NCBI RefSeq assembly: GCF_910592395.1
Contig: NC_088311.1
Location: forward strand, 18,664,501 to 18,728,500
Reading direction: 5' to 3'
Source: Lineus longissimus
Taxonomy: Eukaryota > Nemertea > Pilidiophora > Heteronemertea > Lineidae
Length of the DNA stretch: 64,000 bases
In this document: piece by piece, positions 11,581 to 22,144 of the stretch
Layout: every line of letters begins with the position of its first letter
How positions within the stretch are numbered: the stretch's first letter is position 1
Made by a program: the position numbers and the translations under genes
The notes under the pieces: model-generated
Told to the model about the DNA's origin: nothing
Database searches by the model: none
The model's input: only the letters and a program-made list of their open reading frames with translations

Positions 11581-13820
11581 GTTGATCTTGGTCGATATGC
11601 ATTGTCGCTCATTGTTGTTAGCTTTTTACAAACGTTGAAATAAATTGCTCGTTTGTCCAATGTGGACGAGGAAGATGTGGTCACTGCATTTTGTGATATG
11701 GCGAATTCTGCACTTGATATGATAACAAGACCAGAGAGCGGTGCGAGGGAAAACATTAGAAAATTGCTTCTGAAGTCTATATAAACAATTATATGATAGC
11801 TGGACCTGGCATGTCCCATTAATGTAAGCTTGATTATGTACAGTTGCGAGGGCGTTTTACAGGTCATTTAAAAAAACTCTCGGGAGATCCATATTATTGT
11901 CAGAAAATGCCAGATCTAAAAACGGTTAGGCTTGTTCTGTTGTAACGAAAGCACCTTTTTAAACATATCCCTGAAGTTTCGTGTTTATGATAGCGAGATA
12001 CATGTATTCCAGGCCGCAAACAATCCTTATTAAAATAATTATTCAATTTGCGTGTTCTTTAACACCTATACGTGTCATTAAACTGTCGTACCTCGGTGTC
12101 TTTAGCTGGAGACAATTCAAGTCATAACAGAATATAGTACCATCATTTTTAAAGCGATGTTGATTTTTACTTATTTCAAAATGATCGTCCTGATCTAAGA
12201 CAACTTGAAAGAGGCAAGATGGCAAAATGGTTTGACCTCAGGCATCCATTGATGCCAGCGCGTTAACGCCGTATTTGCGTTACCCGCGAACAAGAGCCGT
12301 GTGCGTAATACGCGTGAAACGCTGATGTGGAGGAAGACATTTCTAATTCTTACCTTTACCAGGTCGAGGACGCGACACTTTCACTACAACCAGGTCATGG
12401 CCAAGATGCTATAGATTGTCAATATTTCGATTTGCGATTTAGGATTCTTCAACATGATGATACTGGCGTTTTAATATCTTGATATTGACTTAAATTTACA
12501 ACCACCATATATTGCAAGCTTACTGCCGACAAACCAGACTTAGAGTGCGATGCCTCAGATAGCAACTGCTCAGTCTCGGAGGGAGATTTCGATCATTGAG
12601 GAGGCGCCAGTCGTGGCAGGCGTAAAAACCCTGCGTCTGGACGATCTCGGGGGAAATTATCCTTCATATTTTGATCGCAATTTGTTCTGTTTACGACTCC
12701 ATGTGTTTTCGTATGCAACATGTTGATATGGAATATCACCACGTATAATATCACGCACATTATCTTCCCCTTCTTCTTCTTCTTCTTCTTCCGCGGTGGA
12801 GCGTAACGTTATTGGTTGTTCCCAATTATGATCGTTTCGACATACATGTATACACAATATTATAGGTAGCTGGAGCGAATGGCGGTTGTTTCACTATCGC
12901 GCGGCTTTCAGGCTCCGCTTTAGACCGCTATTAGGCGGTGCTGGTCCATTTTCTTGCTAAGTAGAGTAAAACAGTCGATAACCCAGAACATAAAGTAACT
13001 AAAAAAGAGATCTACCCGATAGCATGGCCATGACGCGCTCTTCTCCTGAACTCCACCGACAGTTTCTATTCGCTCGCTTCACTGAAGCGACATTATCGCC
13101 AACACATGTGTGAGGTGGGGATATAATGCCCGCAACATCATATCCGCCCATATTGACGCGCGTTGTCTGGAAGCTGAGTAATGTCAATACATTGAGGGTC
13201 AAAATGGCATATCTTGAATACTCATATTCTTGCCAACTTCTTCGTTGCCGATGGAATAGTTTTATTGGGAATGGTGTCCTCTACCGGATTGGGTTGACCA
13301 GCTGTGGTTTTGTCAAGAACGAAGACATTCAATACCCGACGATTAAAACTGACTTTTGTCTCCCGGACCACGATGACGGGAGCTACATCCAAAATGTATT
13401 GTTTCAGTGGATGCTTCACGCATGTTTGAACGCTAGCTCGAGTTACTACGGGCGCTACGGGACCGCAGAGATAATGAAAATGCCAGAATAACGTCAGCAC
13501 GCATTAACGTGCAAGCAAAACGATTTATTCATAACACTTCCTATCAAAAGAACAGAAAATGTGGTACATGTACATGTACATGAAAGAAGAGAAACTCTGT
13601 CTACCCGAACGAATATTGCCTATACAATGTAGTTGCGATGAGAGCTAACGGCAGCTTACACAATGGCGCCAATTTATTCATCGGCTGGCGCCGACGGAAA
13701 CATCATCCTCGAACTATCACGAAAACTTATTTTTCGCAATGAGAAGAAACCATGACAATGGCAAGAGAAGAAGGGGGTAAGCTATAGTGGAATTGATGCT
13801 ATATATTATCATGAGATTTA
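11581..13820. other. Non-coding region, no gene recognised
   Basis: No recognisable exon was found. The region contains the TTC microsatellite listed separately and a CpG-containing patch near 12255-12325 (GCGTTAACGC, TACGCGTGAAACGC). That patch resembles in style the CpG-rich interiors of the MITEs at 17.9 and 25.1 kb. An ORF pair on opposite strands at 13126-13500 has no family resemblance that I can see. Confidence 0.4.
12770..12791 (+). repeat. (TTC)n microsatellite
   Basis: About seven TTC units occur in a row. On the minus strand they read as GAA repeats. Confidence 0.95.
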
Positions 13821-14201
13821 TGCAAGTATCGATTCGTTTCTTGTACCCCCCCCCCCCCCCCCCTCCTCAAGGGTAGTTAAGCTATCACCACTAATCTTTG
13901 CCGATGCTTGAGTAGTATTTATTTTTCCTTTAGTGAAAATTTGGCGAAGCTGGAAAGAATAAGGATGCTAATGTGTCGATGTCTTGTCGAACATACAGCC
14001 TTACCCAGTAAAATTAGTTCGGTTACTTTATATGACGGTGATAACTGATATATTGTTGATGGTGATGTCTTGACGAAAGAAAAAGTAGCATTGGTGAAAA
14101 AAGGGTGATGCTTGAGCCTTAAGATGTCGTTATAGGGTGATAAGGTGTCGTACCCTTGAGGAGGGGGGGGGGGGGGTACAAGACACGAATTGATACTTGC
14201 A
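13821..14201. repeat. Inverted repeat whose arms contain long poly-C / poly-G tracts
   Basis: The left arm 13821-13875 reads TGCAAGTATCGATTCG, then TTGTA, a run of 18 C, and TCCTCAAGGGTA. The reverse complement of 14151-14201 gives the same order with a 14-base run and a few mismatches (TGCAAGTATCAATTCG). The loop is about 275 bp and has weaker inner symmetry (TATCACC on the left, GGTGATAAGG on the right). This fits a fold-back or MITE-like element. I saw no target-site duplication. Confidence 0.8.
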
Positions 14202-15149
14202 TTAGTAGCGAAATGAAAGCTTGATTATTTGGAGAGACTTTCAGCATCGTGTTGTATTTCTCCCGGCCACCCGTTGATGAAGCCGAGCACGTCAACCACA
14301 ACTCAAAGGAACAGAGTGTGCGGTCGGCCTCCTTGCGCTGGACCGGGAGTTTAATAAGTTCAATAGTTACGTACACGCACACGTACACATTCTTCAGCTC
14401 TTTATCTCAGGTTTCACCAAATGGAAAAGGTTACGAAAAATAAACTGCACACAAAGAAAAATCAAATCGTGTCAGTATTTATGATCCAGTACAGAGCCAG
14501 GCATTCGGCGGGCCATCCTACCATAACAAGTGGTTTTCAATATACTCCACCTGTCGATATCTATGACGCATAGGGGTAGAAAACCCTGATCTCAGGATGT
14601 TGGCGGGCGGAGGGGGCTGTCCCCGAAAAACGTGCTTTTCCTCAGATTTTGTGCCGTCAAGGACGAAAAGTGGTGTTCTGCCGCCTCGAAAGTCTAATGC
14701 CCCCTGGACCAAAAGGAATAGGGGATTTGACACCCCACTGACATGATTAGGCGCTGCTGTTAAGACCTGCCGCCATACTTTTCACAAAGATCGAAAGGTT
14801 GACACGTCACGCATACCGGCACGTACACAATTTAACTCCCTGTAGCATCCATATTCCACGTATCGTCAATGATGATGATTACAAGGTAATGTATGAACTG
14901 CGGAAACGTATATGCATAGTGTCTGATATTTAGAGGGATAAGATTTGACATATAAAAGGCACTGCTGATAGCGGCCCATCAAGGCAAGGCTACTGGCTAC
15001 CAGAGACAGTCAACGTCTAATCGAGCGAGTTGGGTGATGAGGTATCGATTTTCCTTGCTGCAAGACCGGGCTACAACAGTCTTCGAATTAACTTGCGGAT
15101 GGAGCTGTTACAAAACACGCGATCTGCTCGAAACGTGACGCTCTCGTTA
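14202..15149. other. Non-coding region, no gene recognised
   Basis: A minus-strand ORF at 14518-14733 (71 aa) is proline- and arginine-rich, but I recognise no family. Nothing else stands out. Confidence 0.35.
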
Positions 15150-15525
15150 CGTTGACCGTCCCCAAGTCCGAATGCCCGCGAAGCCGAAGACCCGCTAGTC
15201 CGAAAAGTACACAACAAATTTCATTTTGAAAAAGATCCCGCATGGTCCGATTGTCTGCTGTTCTGAAATCAGGGAAAAGACCCACTAACCCGGAATCATG
15301 AAACTACACGGTGACCAATAATACAATGTATAAGAAGTAGATTGTTTTCTAATGACTCCGATGATCAATTTATGAGAAAGCTGGCTTAGCTTAATAATAC
15401 AACCTAACATTTAGGATCACACGTTTCCCTTTTTTTCATTTTCGGACTAGCGGGCTTATTTTCCTTTTTCGGACCAGCGGGCCTTCGGAATAGCGGGCCA
15501 TCGGACTAGCGGTAGGGGCCTATGC
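15150..15525. repeat. Inverted element with repeated CCCGCTAGTCCGAA motifs at both ends
   Basis: The left end (about 15160-15205) contains AAGTCCGAATGCCCGCG and GACCCGCTAGTCCGAAAAG. The right end (15432-15515) contains the same motif reversed at least four times, for example TTTTCGGACTAGCGGGC, TTCGGACCAGCGGGCC and ATCGGACTAGCGG. This is the architecture of a non-autonomous element with subterminal repeats. The interior has no coding potential that I recognise. Confidence 0.65.
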
Positions 15526-16399
15526 CGTGTAAACCTCGTTGACGCCAGTCTAGCTGAAATTCGCAAGCCATGTCCAATTGGCTCTCACTAATCGTAACAC
15601 TGGCGAAAATCATTAGAAGTTAGCATTATTTAGTTTGACACTACATATAGCGCCGCGTGGTCCATGGGCAGAGTCACCCCGGCAATCAAATGTGTAAAAT
15701 TGGATGGACTGCATCGATCACCTTTTTCATCATATCGGCCTCGGAGTGGGCGAAGCAAACCATCACGAATGCCATCTGAGAAATTGCCATGGCACTAATC
15801 TATCGTGATCGATGATTCGTCCCAGCCGTTCTGGACTAGATCATGGTCACAATGACAACCAGTGGTGTCAGGAGATCGATAGGGATCGTGGTGGTCACTG
15901 TATATCAGTCCAGTCAACCGAGCCGGACATACACACCCGCACCCCCCCCCCCCCCCTCGAATACACCTTGCAATTGGGCGCGATGATCACAAAATGACAA
16001 TCTGCCAGCTGTCACAACCAGCGTCAATAGCGTCGTAGGCCTATAGTAATCACCCCTACTAAAATTCGACAAACATAGCTGTCTCAGTGTGGTGGGGCTA
16101 AACAGGAAGGACTCCATCATCTTCACACACACCGGCCGAACGATATCGAGGTCCCACGCATGCAGTATTAACAGTTGGTTAGTTTCATCGATATACGTGA
16201 AACTGTTATGGCTCCTGATCGACTTTACAGAACCAGAATTATGATAGTCTGAGATTATCGATCCGGTGACGATTTAATTACAATGTAGTGTTACCCGAAA
16301 CTCTATATTGACGAGAAAAAAAATTGCACTCTGATTTTAATGCGTCATTGTGCACAGAAAATTGAACCTTTGAACAAAATGTTCAGAAAGTCCGAAGTA
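15526..16399. other. Non-coding region, no gene recognised
   Basis: The stretch contains a poly-C run of 15 at 15942-15956. No exon or recognised repeat was seen. Confidence 0.4.
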
Positions 16400-16573
16400 C
16401 AGTAGAACCTCTCTATTAAGGACACCCTCGGGACTGAGTGACGAGTGACGAGAGAGGTATCCTGATTAGAGAGGTCAAATTGAATGGAAACAACTAATTT
16501 GGGACCAAAACTAGTGTCCTTAATAGAGACGTTGTCCTTTATAGAGAGGTGTCCGCTAAGGGAGGTTCCACTG
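16400..16573 (+). mobile_element. 174-bp MITE, pogo/Tigger-like ends (CAGTAGAACCTC...)
   Basis: The element begins CAGTAGAACCTCTCTATTAA and ends GAGGTTCCACTG, so its termini are imperfect inverted repeats. It is flanked by TA on both sides (16398-16399 and 16574-16575), as expected for Tc1/mariner-superfamily insertion. AGGACA/TGTCC motifs are spread throughout. A second copy in the opposite orientation lies at 19820-19976, and a fragment at 41114-41180. It has no ORF, so it is non-autonomous. The pogo/Tigger assignment rests on the CAGTGGAACCTC-type terminus. Confidence 0.8.
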
Positions 16574-17488
16574 TACATGCAATGTAGGCTATACCGTTCG
16601 TCTTATGCAACCGGGCCACATATTGACAATTAATGCCGGTCCACAGCTTCCTGAATGTATCTATATCGTCGAGTATAAGAATGCTTTCCAGCACTTTACC
16701 AGAATTGGACAAAGTATCAAATTCAAATTATTTTTACCTTTAGAAATTATACGGTTCTGGAATCCCCGTTTTTGGAAAAACAGATTATTTAGAAAGTGGT
16801 TTACACAATTCACTGCATGTCCGTGAGCAGGAGCCATTTGCAAAAAGGTACTGAAAAATCTCCCTATCCATTAGTGGACAGAGTGCCATTTTCGTGAAAT
16901 GGCGTAGGCCTATAGACTACATCTCGTTGCTTCCTTTCTCTATCTCGTACCAGTTTATTGTATTTTATTCCTACATGAATGTTGGATCAATAAACTGTTT
17001 TGAATTTGAATTCGAATTTGAATTCTAAGACATGTATTCTCAGTAGTTAGTAATAACTTAGTATACATATACGAGTATCACAACGGACTGTCCAATAGAG
17101 TCGTGTTGACTCCTGACCGACGTTACAGTAGTTCTACATTAACCCGGCCTCAACTGACGCAATACACATCGCCGCCTGACATGTTGTCCGGATTTTGATC
17201 GTTGCACTTTTTGCCGAATAAAATCGTTTTCTCACGGGATATTCAACTACAAAATTAGCCATGAGGTAGGTCCAGGTAATTTTCATGTCCAGACACACTC
17301 GTTGAGGTGGAAACTTTGCCAATACCGATTTACAGCTTATAAAACTCCCGTCTTCTTGGTGTTGGAACTCTGTCAGCCTGAGCCTGTGCATTTTCAGTGA
17401 TTTTGTGTGCATTTTATGTACACAGACTTGCTGTCACTGTATACAAGTAATGTGTTGTGTTGTTCGATACATTGTGTCAATACATAGG
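16574..17488. other. Non-coding region, no gene recognised
   Basis: No exon was identified. Two overlapping AT-rich ORFs near 16605-16843 have no family resemblance. A short tandem GAATTTGAATTC motif lies near 17001-17022. Confidence 0.4.
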
Positions 17489-17668
17489 CCTACAGGGTGA
17501 ACCAAATACATTCAGTAGTTATGGTACGTTTGTGGTAGACCTTGTCCGCCTACAGGGTGAACCAAATACATTCAGTAGTTATGGTACGTTTGTGGTAGAC
17601 CTTGTCCGCCTACAGGGTGAACCAAATACATTCAGAAGTTATGGTACGTTTGTGGTACACCTTGTCCG
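17489..17668 (+). repeat. Tandem repeat, 3 x 60 bp, nearly identical
   Basis: Three 60-bp units start at 17489, 17549 and 17609. Each begins CCTACAGGGTGAACC and ends CTTGTCCG. Unit 3 differs from units 1 and 2 at two positions. Because 60 is a multiple of three, one frame stays open through all units with a 20-residue repeat (LQGEPNTF...LVR) inside a 73-codon ORF, 17457-17678. Near identity suggests recent duplication. Confidence 0.95.
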
Positions 17669-17917
17669 CAGAGCCTGATGAATTAATTTGTTTTGTCAGC
17701 TAGGCCTATAGCTTTACCGTAGCTCTGCAATCATCATGGCAGGCCTGTCTCCATTGACTTTCACTCAATAAATGAATAATGCACATATTCTAGCTCAACT
17801 GTCTGAGCGAGCAGGACCAGCTAGGGTAGTTTAGTCAAAGACACCATGACCGTTTCGGCCTTGTGACATGTTCATGTGGTCTAGTAGTCTGTAAAGTATA
17901 CTCTAGCGTATTTTACT

Positions 17918-18117
17918 ACCGTCCAAATCACAATTGTCATCCCTAAACTCACATCCGCATCATTGACACACTACCCAGCGCGTAGGTCGCACGTAAATAC
18001 GCGAAACAGAAGCACGTCACTGGTGCGACATTGACGCGCAAGTCCGCATGTAACTCGCACGAACATTGCGCGTCACTGACACGAAGCAGGATGGATGTCA
18101 TTTGTGATCTGGACTGT
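17918..18117 (+). mobile_element. ~200-bp MITE with ACAGTCCAAATCACAATTG-type inverted ends
   Basis: The left end is GTCCAAATCACAATTGTCAT. The right end reversed is ACAGTCCAGATCACAAATGA, a clear terminal inverted repeat. The interior is rich in CpG-containing motifs such as GCGCGT and TCACTGACACG. One end of a second copy lies near 25118-25215 (ACAGTCCAAATCAGAATTGA then CGCGCGTCAGTGA). The superfamily is not determined. Confidence 0.7.
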
Positions 18118-18494
18118 ATGTAATGTCTGGCTGTGGAGTTTTTTCGATTTCTGATTTGATCACCGTTATTTCAAACAAGCAATATATGGCAATGATTTTT
18201 GGACGACCAATGAAACATGTACCGTTATGTGAGGTGTGATATCGCGTGTCAAGAGGGAATAACAGAAAAACTGGTGTGACGTTGTAACTGAGGCCCACCA
18301 CATGTTCTAGGCCTAAGTGGGTCTAAAATGAGATCAATAGTTGATTGGCGAGGCATGAAAGATGATCATGACATTGAGTTTCAATTATTTCCCTAAGCTA
18401 ACAGTAACACTGACAACTACAGAAAAATATTCTTATTTCTTTTCACAGCTTGACGCGATGAGTTAACACATCTGATGAACCTGCCTTGGTAACC

Positions 18495-21400
18495 ATGGCT
18501 GCCATCGCCTGGTGTTTCCACCTCCTGCCAAACGGAACAGAAGCCTTCTACGACGACGTCGTCGAGATGCTCGCCCTCCGCTCCTCTGACTGGCATTACC
18601 TGGCGTGGATAGTCTGGTTACTCTACCCAATCATCATTTCCTTCCTGCTGCCGGTCCTTCTGGTCATTTTCCTATACGCCTCAGCCTTGTTCTTGGTGAT
18701 CTATCGACAGCGCCATCGCCTTAAGGATGCATACCAAAAGAACTTCTGGGATGGAGCAAAGAACACACTCGCCGCTATTTGGGATGGTCACGGACGGGTA
18801 TGGCATGGTGAGAATTTCCTACACATTTCATCTTTTCCAAAATGGTCGAACTTAACGGCAATGTCTTTTGGCTATTGTTTCCTAAAGACATCTGAAGTAG
18901 TTGCTGTGTTCTAACAATTTGGGTCTGACATGTCTTGTATTTGGCTGGTGGTCAAGACTAGAGGTCCCTGGTTCGAACCCAACAAATGACAAATACATGT
19001 AAGAGTCTTTGGGCAGGTCTTACACTATCATTACACATGTTACTGCCTCAATCCACCCAGATGTACAAATAGGTATCTCTCAGAAATGCCTGGGTTGCAG
19101 TAAAATAAAAAATTGTAAGGTAATGTTTGATGATAATGTCAAGTGAGCACTCCCTGCAGCGATCACCTTTGTGTGAAAAACATGTTTTACTACTATCTAT
19201 TCTAAATGTCGAAAAAAAATAGGAAAAACACCAAACACTTTTTTAAAAGAGTTTAAAAATAGTTTATCAAGAGACGAACAAGCATATTTTAATCGAATAA
19301 TCTGCCTTTTCCTTAAAACTTGGTGAAATAGTATTTAATTTTGTAAGAATGTAATACCTTGCTTGATGTGTTTCTGAGTATTTTTTTTATGATTAGAATT
19401 TTTTCTTCACAGGTTATGAAGTGGACGGCTTTGATAACATTCCAAATGAGGGACCAGTGCTAATAATCTACTACCATGGTACGATACCCATTGATGTGTA
19501 TTATCTCATGGCCAGGTTGATATTACATAAAAATAGACAGCTGCAGTGTGTAGGTGATAGATTCCTGTTCAAAATTCCAGGTACGTTTATGCATATAGAT
19601 TAGGTTCAACATGATCGAACTGCAACCCAAAACTCATGCAGACCACTGTGATAGCGATATTGTCCCATTTCAAAAGAAAATTGTTTTTTGATCTGAAATG
19701 TCAGTTCAAAGTTGAGAGTATCAAATAATATTCACTTTTCCAGAATTGGAAAATCGCCAAAATCAAGCCATTTGAAGCGAAACACTGACATATTTTCCTG
19801 ACCATCTTACATTGTAGGCTTATTGTCCCTTGACGGACAGTACCTCTATTTAGGACACTAGTTTTGGTCCTAAATTGGGTGTCTCCTTTCAATTTGACCT
19901 CTTTAATCAGGACACCTCTCTGATAAGGACAGCACTTGTCAGTCCGAAGGGTGTCCTTAATAGAGAGGTTCTACTGTATTTAGATCTTTCTTCAAAATGA
20001 TACACTAGTGAGTGTAGATACTGCATTCTAAAAAAAACTTCGGAGGAGATTTTGCTGTCCGAACTCCGTCCCTTTCTTGACCACTTGTTTATAACTTTAT
20101 TCAGGTTTCCGGATTCTGATGGAGGTGTTTTGTGTTACCCCCGGAACTGTACAGAGCGGCATCGAACTCATGAAAGAGGGACACCTTTTGGCAATATCAC
20201 CAGGTATGACACTCTAATTGAACGGCCTACCAGCGTAACTTCAGCTGGTACCACTATGTGACTCTGGCTGTCGCTTGGGTATGCATGGTTTTATCAAGCG
20301 ATGTGAGTGAAACATGTCCTACATGTAGCGTAACTTAGGCAGCCATACTGTACTGCAATCACTCATCGGAGATTGGCCGACACACAAACCTGAGTTTCTC
20401 GAGAGCCATGTGTTAAACTAGACTGTCAGACTGCCCTTGCTGAAGAAGTTAAGAATATTCCTGCTGGCAGGCCCTACAAATGTGTTGAGGACAAATATAA
20501 AATATTCTACATATTTAATGCTGTATCAACTTAACAACTGTTTAAGGTTTCAGTTTAAATTTTATTATTTGTACTACACTGGACCTTTTCATAAATTTCA
20601 GGGGGCACACGAGAGTGCCTGTTTGGTGATCTTTATTACAATATGATGTGGGGGAAGAGAGTTGGCTTTGCCAAGATAGCCCTGGCGGCTAAAGTAGTAG
20701 GTGTTCTATTATAAGTATTTCACACATTGGCCTTAAAAGCTTAAGTATAGACAATTGACTTGATACCGTACTCCCGTTTGATTGGAAAGGAGGGGATCTA
20801 TGTTATGGCCACAATTTGACGGGGTATATTTACTGGTTTAGAGTATTCTCTTCGATGAACCAGTGTGATTACACTCTTCTCCCTTGCTTTCAGCCAATCA
20901 TTCCGATGTTTACTCAGAATTGTAGGGAAGCATTCCGCAGTGTGGAGATGGGGAAAAGTAAGTCTTCATTTTCATTATTAAGATGAGTGGATTTCTGATA
21001 CTTCACACATTGGCTTGGATATAAAATGTTTGGAGACTTTCATCGCAAAATGAGATTAGCTTTTTGTCAATTTGAGAAAAAATTGCTTTAAATTTTGGAA
21101 TTGTGCAGATTACGGAGTTGACTTCAGTACAAGTACAAGAACCTATTCTTGTTTTTATTCCCCTTGTTTTCTTTGGCAGGTTGGTTTAGAAAAATATATG
21201 AGAAGACGCGACTACCGTTGATACCAGTTTATGGCGGCTTGCCCGTGAAATTAAAGTGAGTTGTTTCTAACGGACCATGAAGATCGAAACGCCAGCCCTA
21301 CCGACAACACTAATCAAATAATAGAAGGCTTTCAATTGCAGTATGCCGAGTTCCTCTCCAAAAGATTCACACGAATAAGTTTACTTTGTCCTTACGATTT

Positions 21401-22144
21401 CAGTACCCGTAGTTTGGCAAAATAATACCTGGTACATGCAAAATGCTTTGTGGTAAAAGGTAGCTAAGGCCACATGTTTTTTATTTCTTGGTTTACGGGA
21501 AGAGCTTTTAAAAATGTATGGTCGGGTGGTCGAAATAAAATTAAAAATAAAAATAACCCAAATTAAATAGCAATGTATGATCGGAAGAAATAAAATTACC
21601 GGTACCCAAATACTGCTGGAATCAAAGTTCACTTTTTTTGAGAACAAGGCGCAGTGTCTTAGTCGGGGCTATTTCCCTCATCTAGATGGCTGATAAGTTG
21701 TGGAAGTGCACAAACATTGGTTATCACACTGCTCTATACAGTGGATTTTATATTATTTCTCATTATTTTATCTAATTATGATGGGTCGGGCGGAAAATAA
21801 AATAAAAAATCGATGATTTTCAGATTTTATTTTTTTTCCAAAATCCCAAAAAAGCAATTCGGTCGGTCCCGTAAACCAAGAAATAAAAAACATGTGGCCT
21901 AACCACAAAAAAACCTGCTGCAAAAATGTTCTGGGTTTCTGATTAATTTTCAACAATTATCACATTATCCCATTTCAGGACGTTTATAGGTGCTCCTATA
22001 TACTGTGATGCTGACATGACGCCCGAACAAGTCTCGCACAAGGTTCAAACCGCTGTCTATGATCTGATCCAAACTCACCAAAAAGTACCCGGGAGCATTC
22101 TCAGATCGTTATTGGACAGATTCAACTTCTCAAAAACGGATTGA
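18495..22144 (+). CDS. TMEM68: TMEM68-like ER membrane acyltransferase (7 coding exons)
   Basis: The coding exons are 18495-18807, 19413-19580, 20105-20203, 20602-20696, 20894-20957, 21180-21255 and 21979-22144. All have GT..AG borders and matching phases, giving 326 aa, close to vertebrate TMEM68 (~324 aa). A hydrophobic stretch at residues ~37-70 should anchor the protein in the ER. The PlsC-type acyltransferase core follows. Block I is YYHGTIPID with catalytic His126 and Asp132, and a later block is ISPGGTRE (~191-198, in place of FPEGTR). VPIIPMFTQN and PVYGGLPVKLK follow as in the family. Known TMEM68 makes triacylglycerol or alkyl-ether glycerolipids through mono-/diacylglycerol acyltransferase activity; activity here is inferred. 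The start ATG has an ideal ACCATGG context, 46 bases after a likely acceptor (AG at 18447-18448), which suggests a non-coding 5' exon upstream. Three introns hold repeats: a SINE, a MITE and an inverted-repeat element. Confidence 0.95.
18940..19115 (+). mobile_element. tRNA-derived SINE in TMEM68 intron 1
   Basis: A pol III B-box-like sequence, GGTTCGAACCC, is at 18971. It is preceded by a possible A box in TTGGCTGGTGGTCAAGACTAG. The body downstream contains CCACCCAGATGTACAAATAGG, a segment common in marine-invertebrate SINEs. An A-rich tail (AAAATAAAAAATTG) ends it near 19115. The family name is not determined. Confidence 0.65.
19820..19976 (-). mobile_element. Reverse-oriented copy of the CAGTAGAACCTC MITE (TMEM68 intron 2)
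   Basis: Read on the minus strand, this starts CAGTAGAACCTCTCTATTAA and follows the 16400-16573 element through AGGTCAAATTGAA and ACCAAAACTAGTGTCCT. The far end is diverged, so its inner boundary is approximate. TA follows the intact terminus at 19977-19978. Confidence 0.75.
21466..21901. mobile_element. ~436-bp inverted-repeat element in TMEM68 intron 6
   Basis: The left arm (to 21500) reads AGGCCACATGTTTTTTATTT then CTTGGTTTACGGGA. The right arm, 21867-21901, is its reverse complement, nearly perfect over ~34 bp. AT-rich inner sequence contains further AATAAAAT symmetry. There is no ORF of note. It fits a MITE or a non-autonomous DNA transposon and ends 77 bases before the last coding exon. 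Confidence 0.8.

Noticed and set aside
13126-13500. Protein-coding gene from the overlapping 121-aa (+) and 92-aa (-) ORFs
   Set aside because: Neither protein has recognisable domains, the ORFs overlap on opposite strands, and no splice-compatible neighbours are visible.
14518-14733. 71-aa minus-strand ORF as an element or viral-type gene
   Set aside because: The composition looked distinctive, but I could tie it to no family and there are no companion genes.
17457-17678. Genuine small repeat-protein gene
   Set aside because: The open frame can follow simply from a stop-free 60-bp unit. There is no start context or homologous domain to support it.
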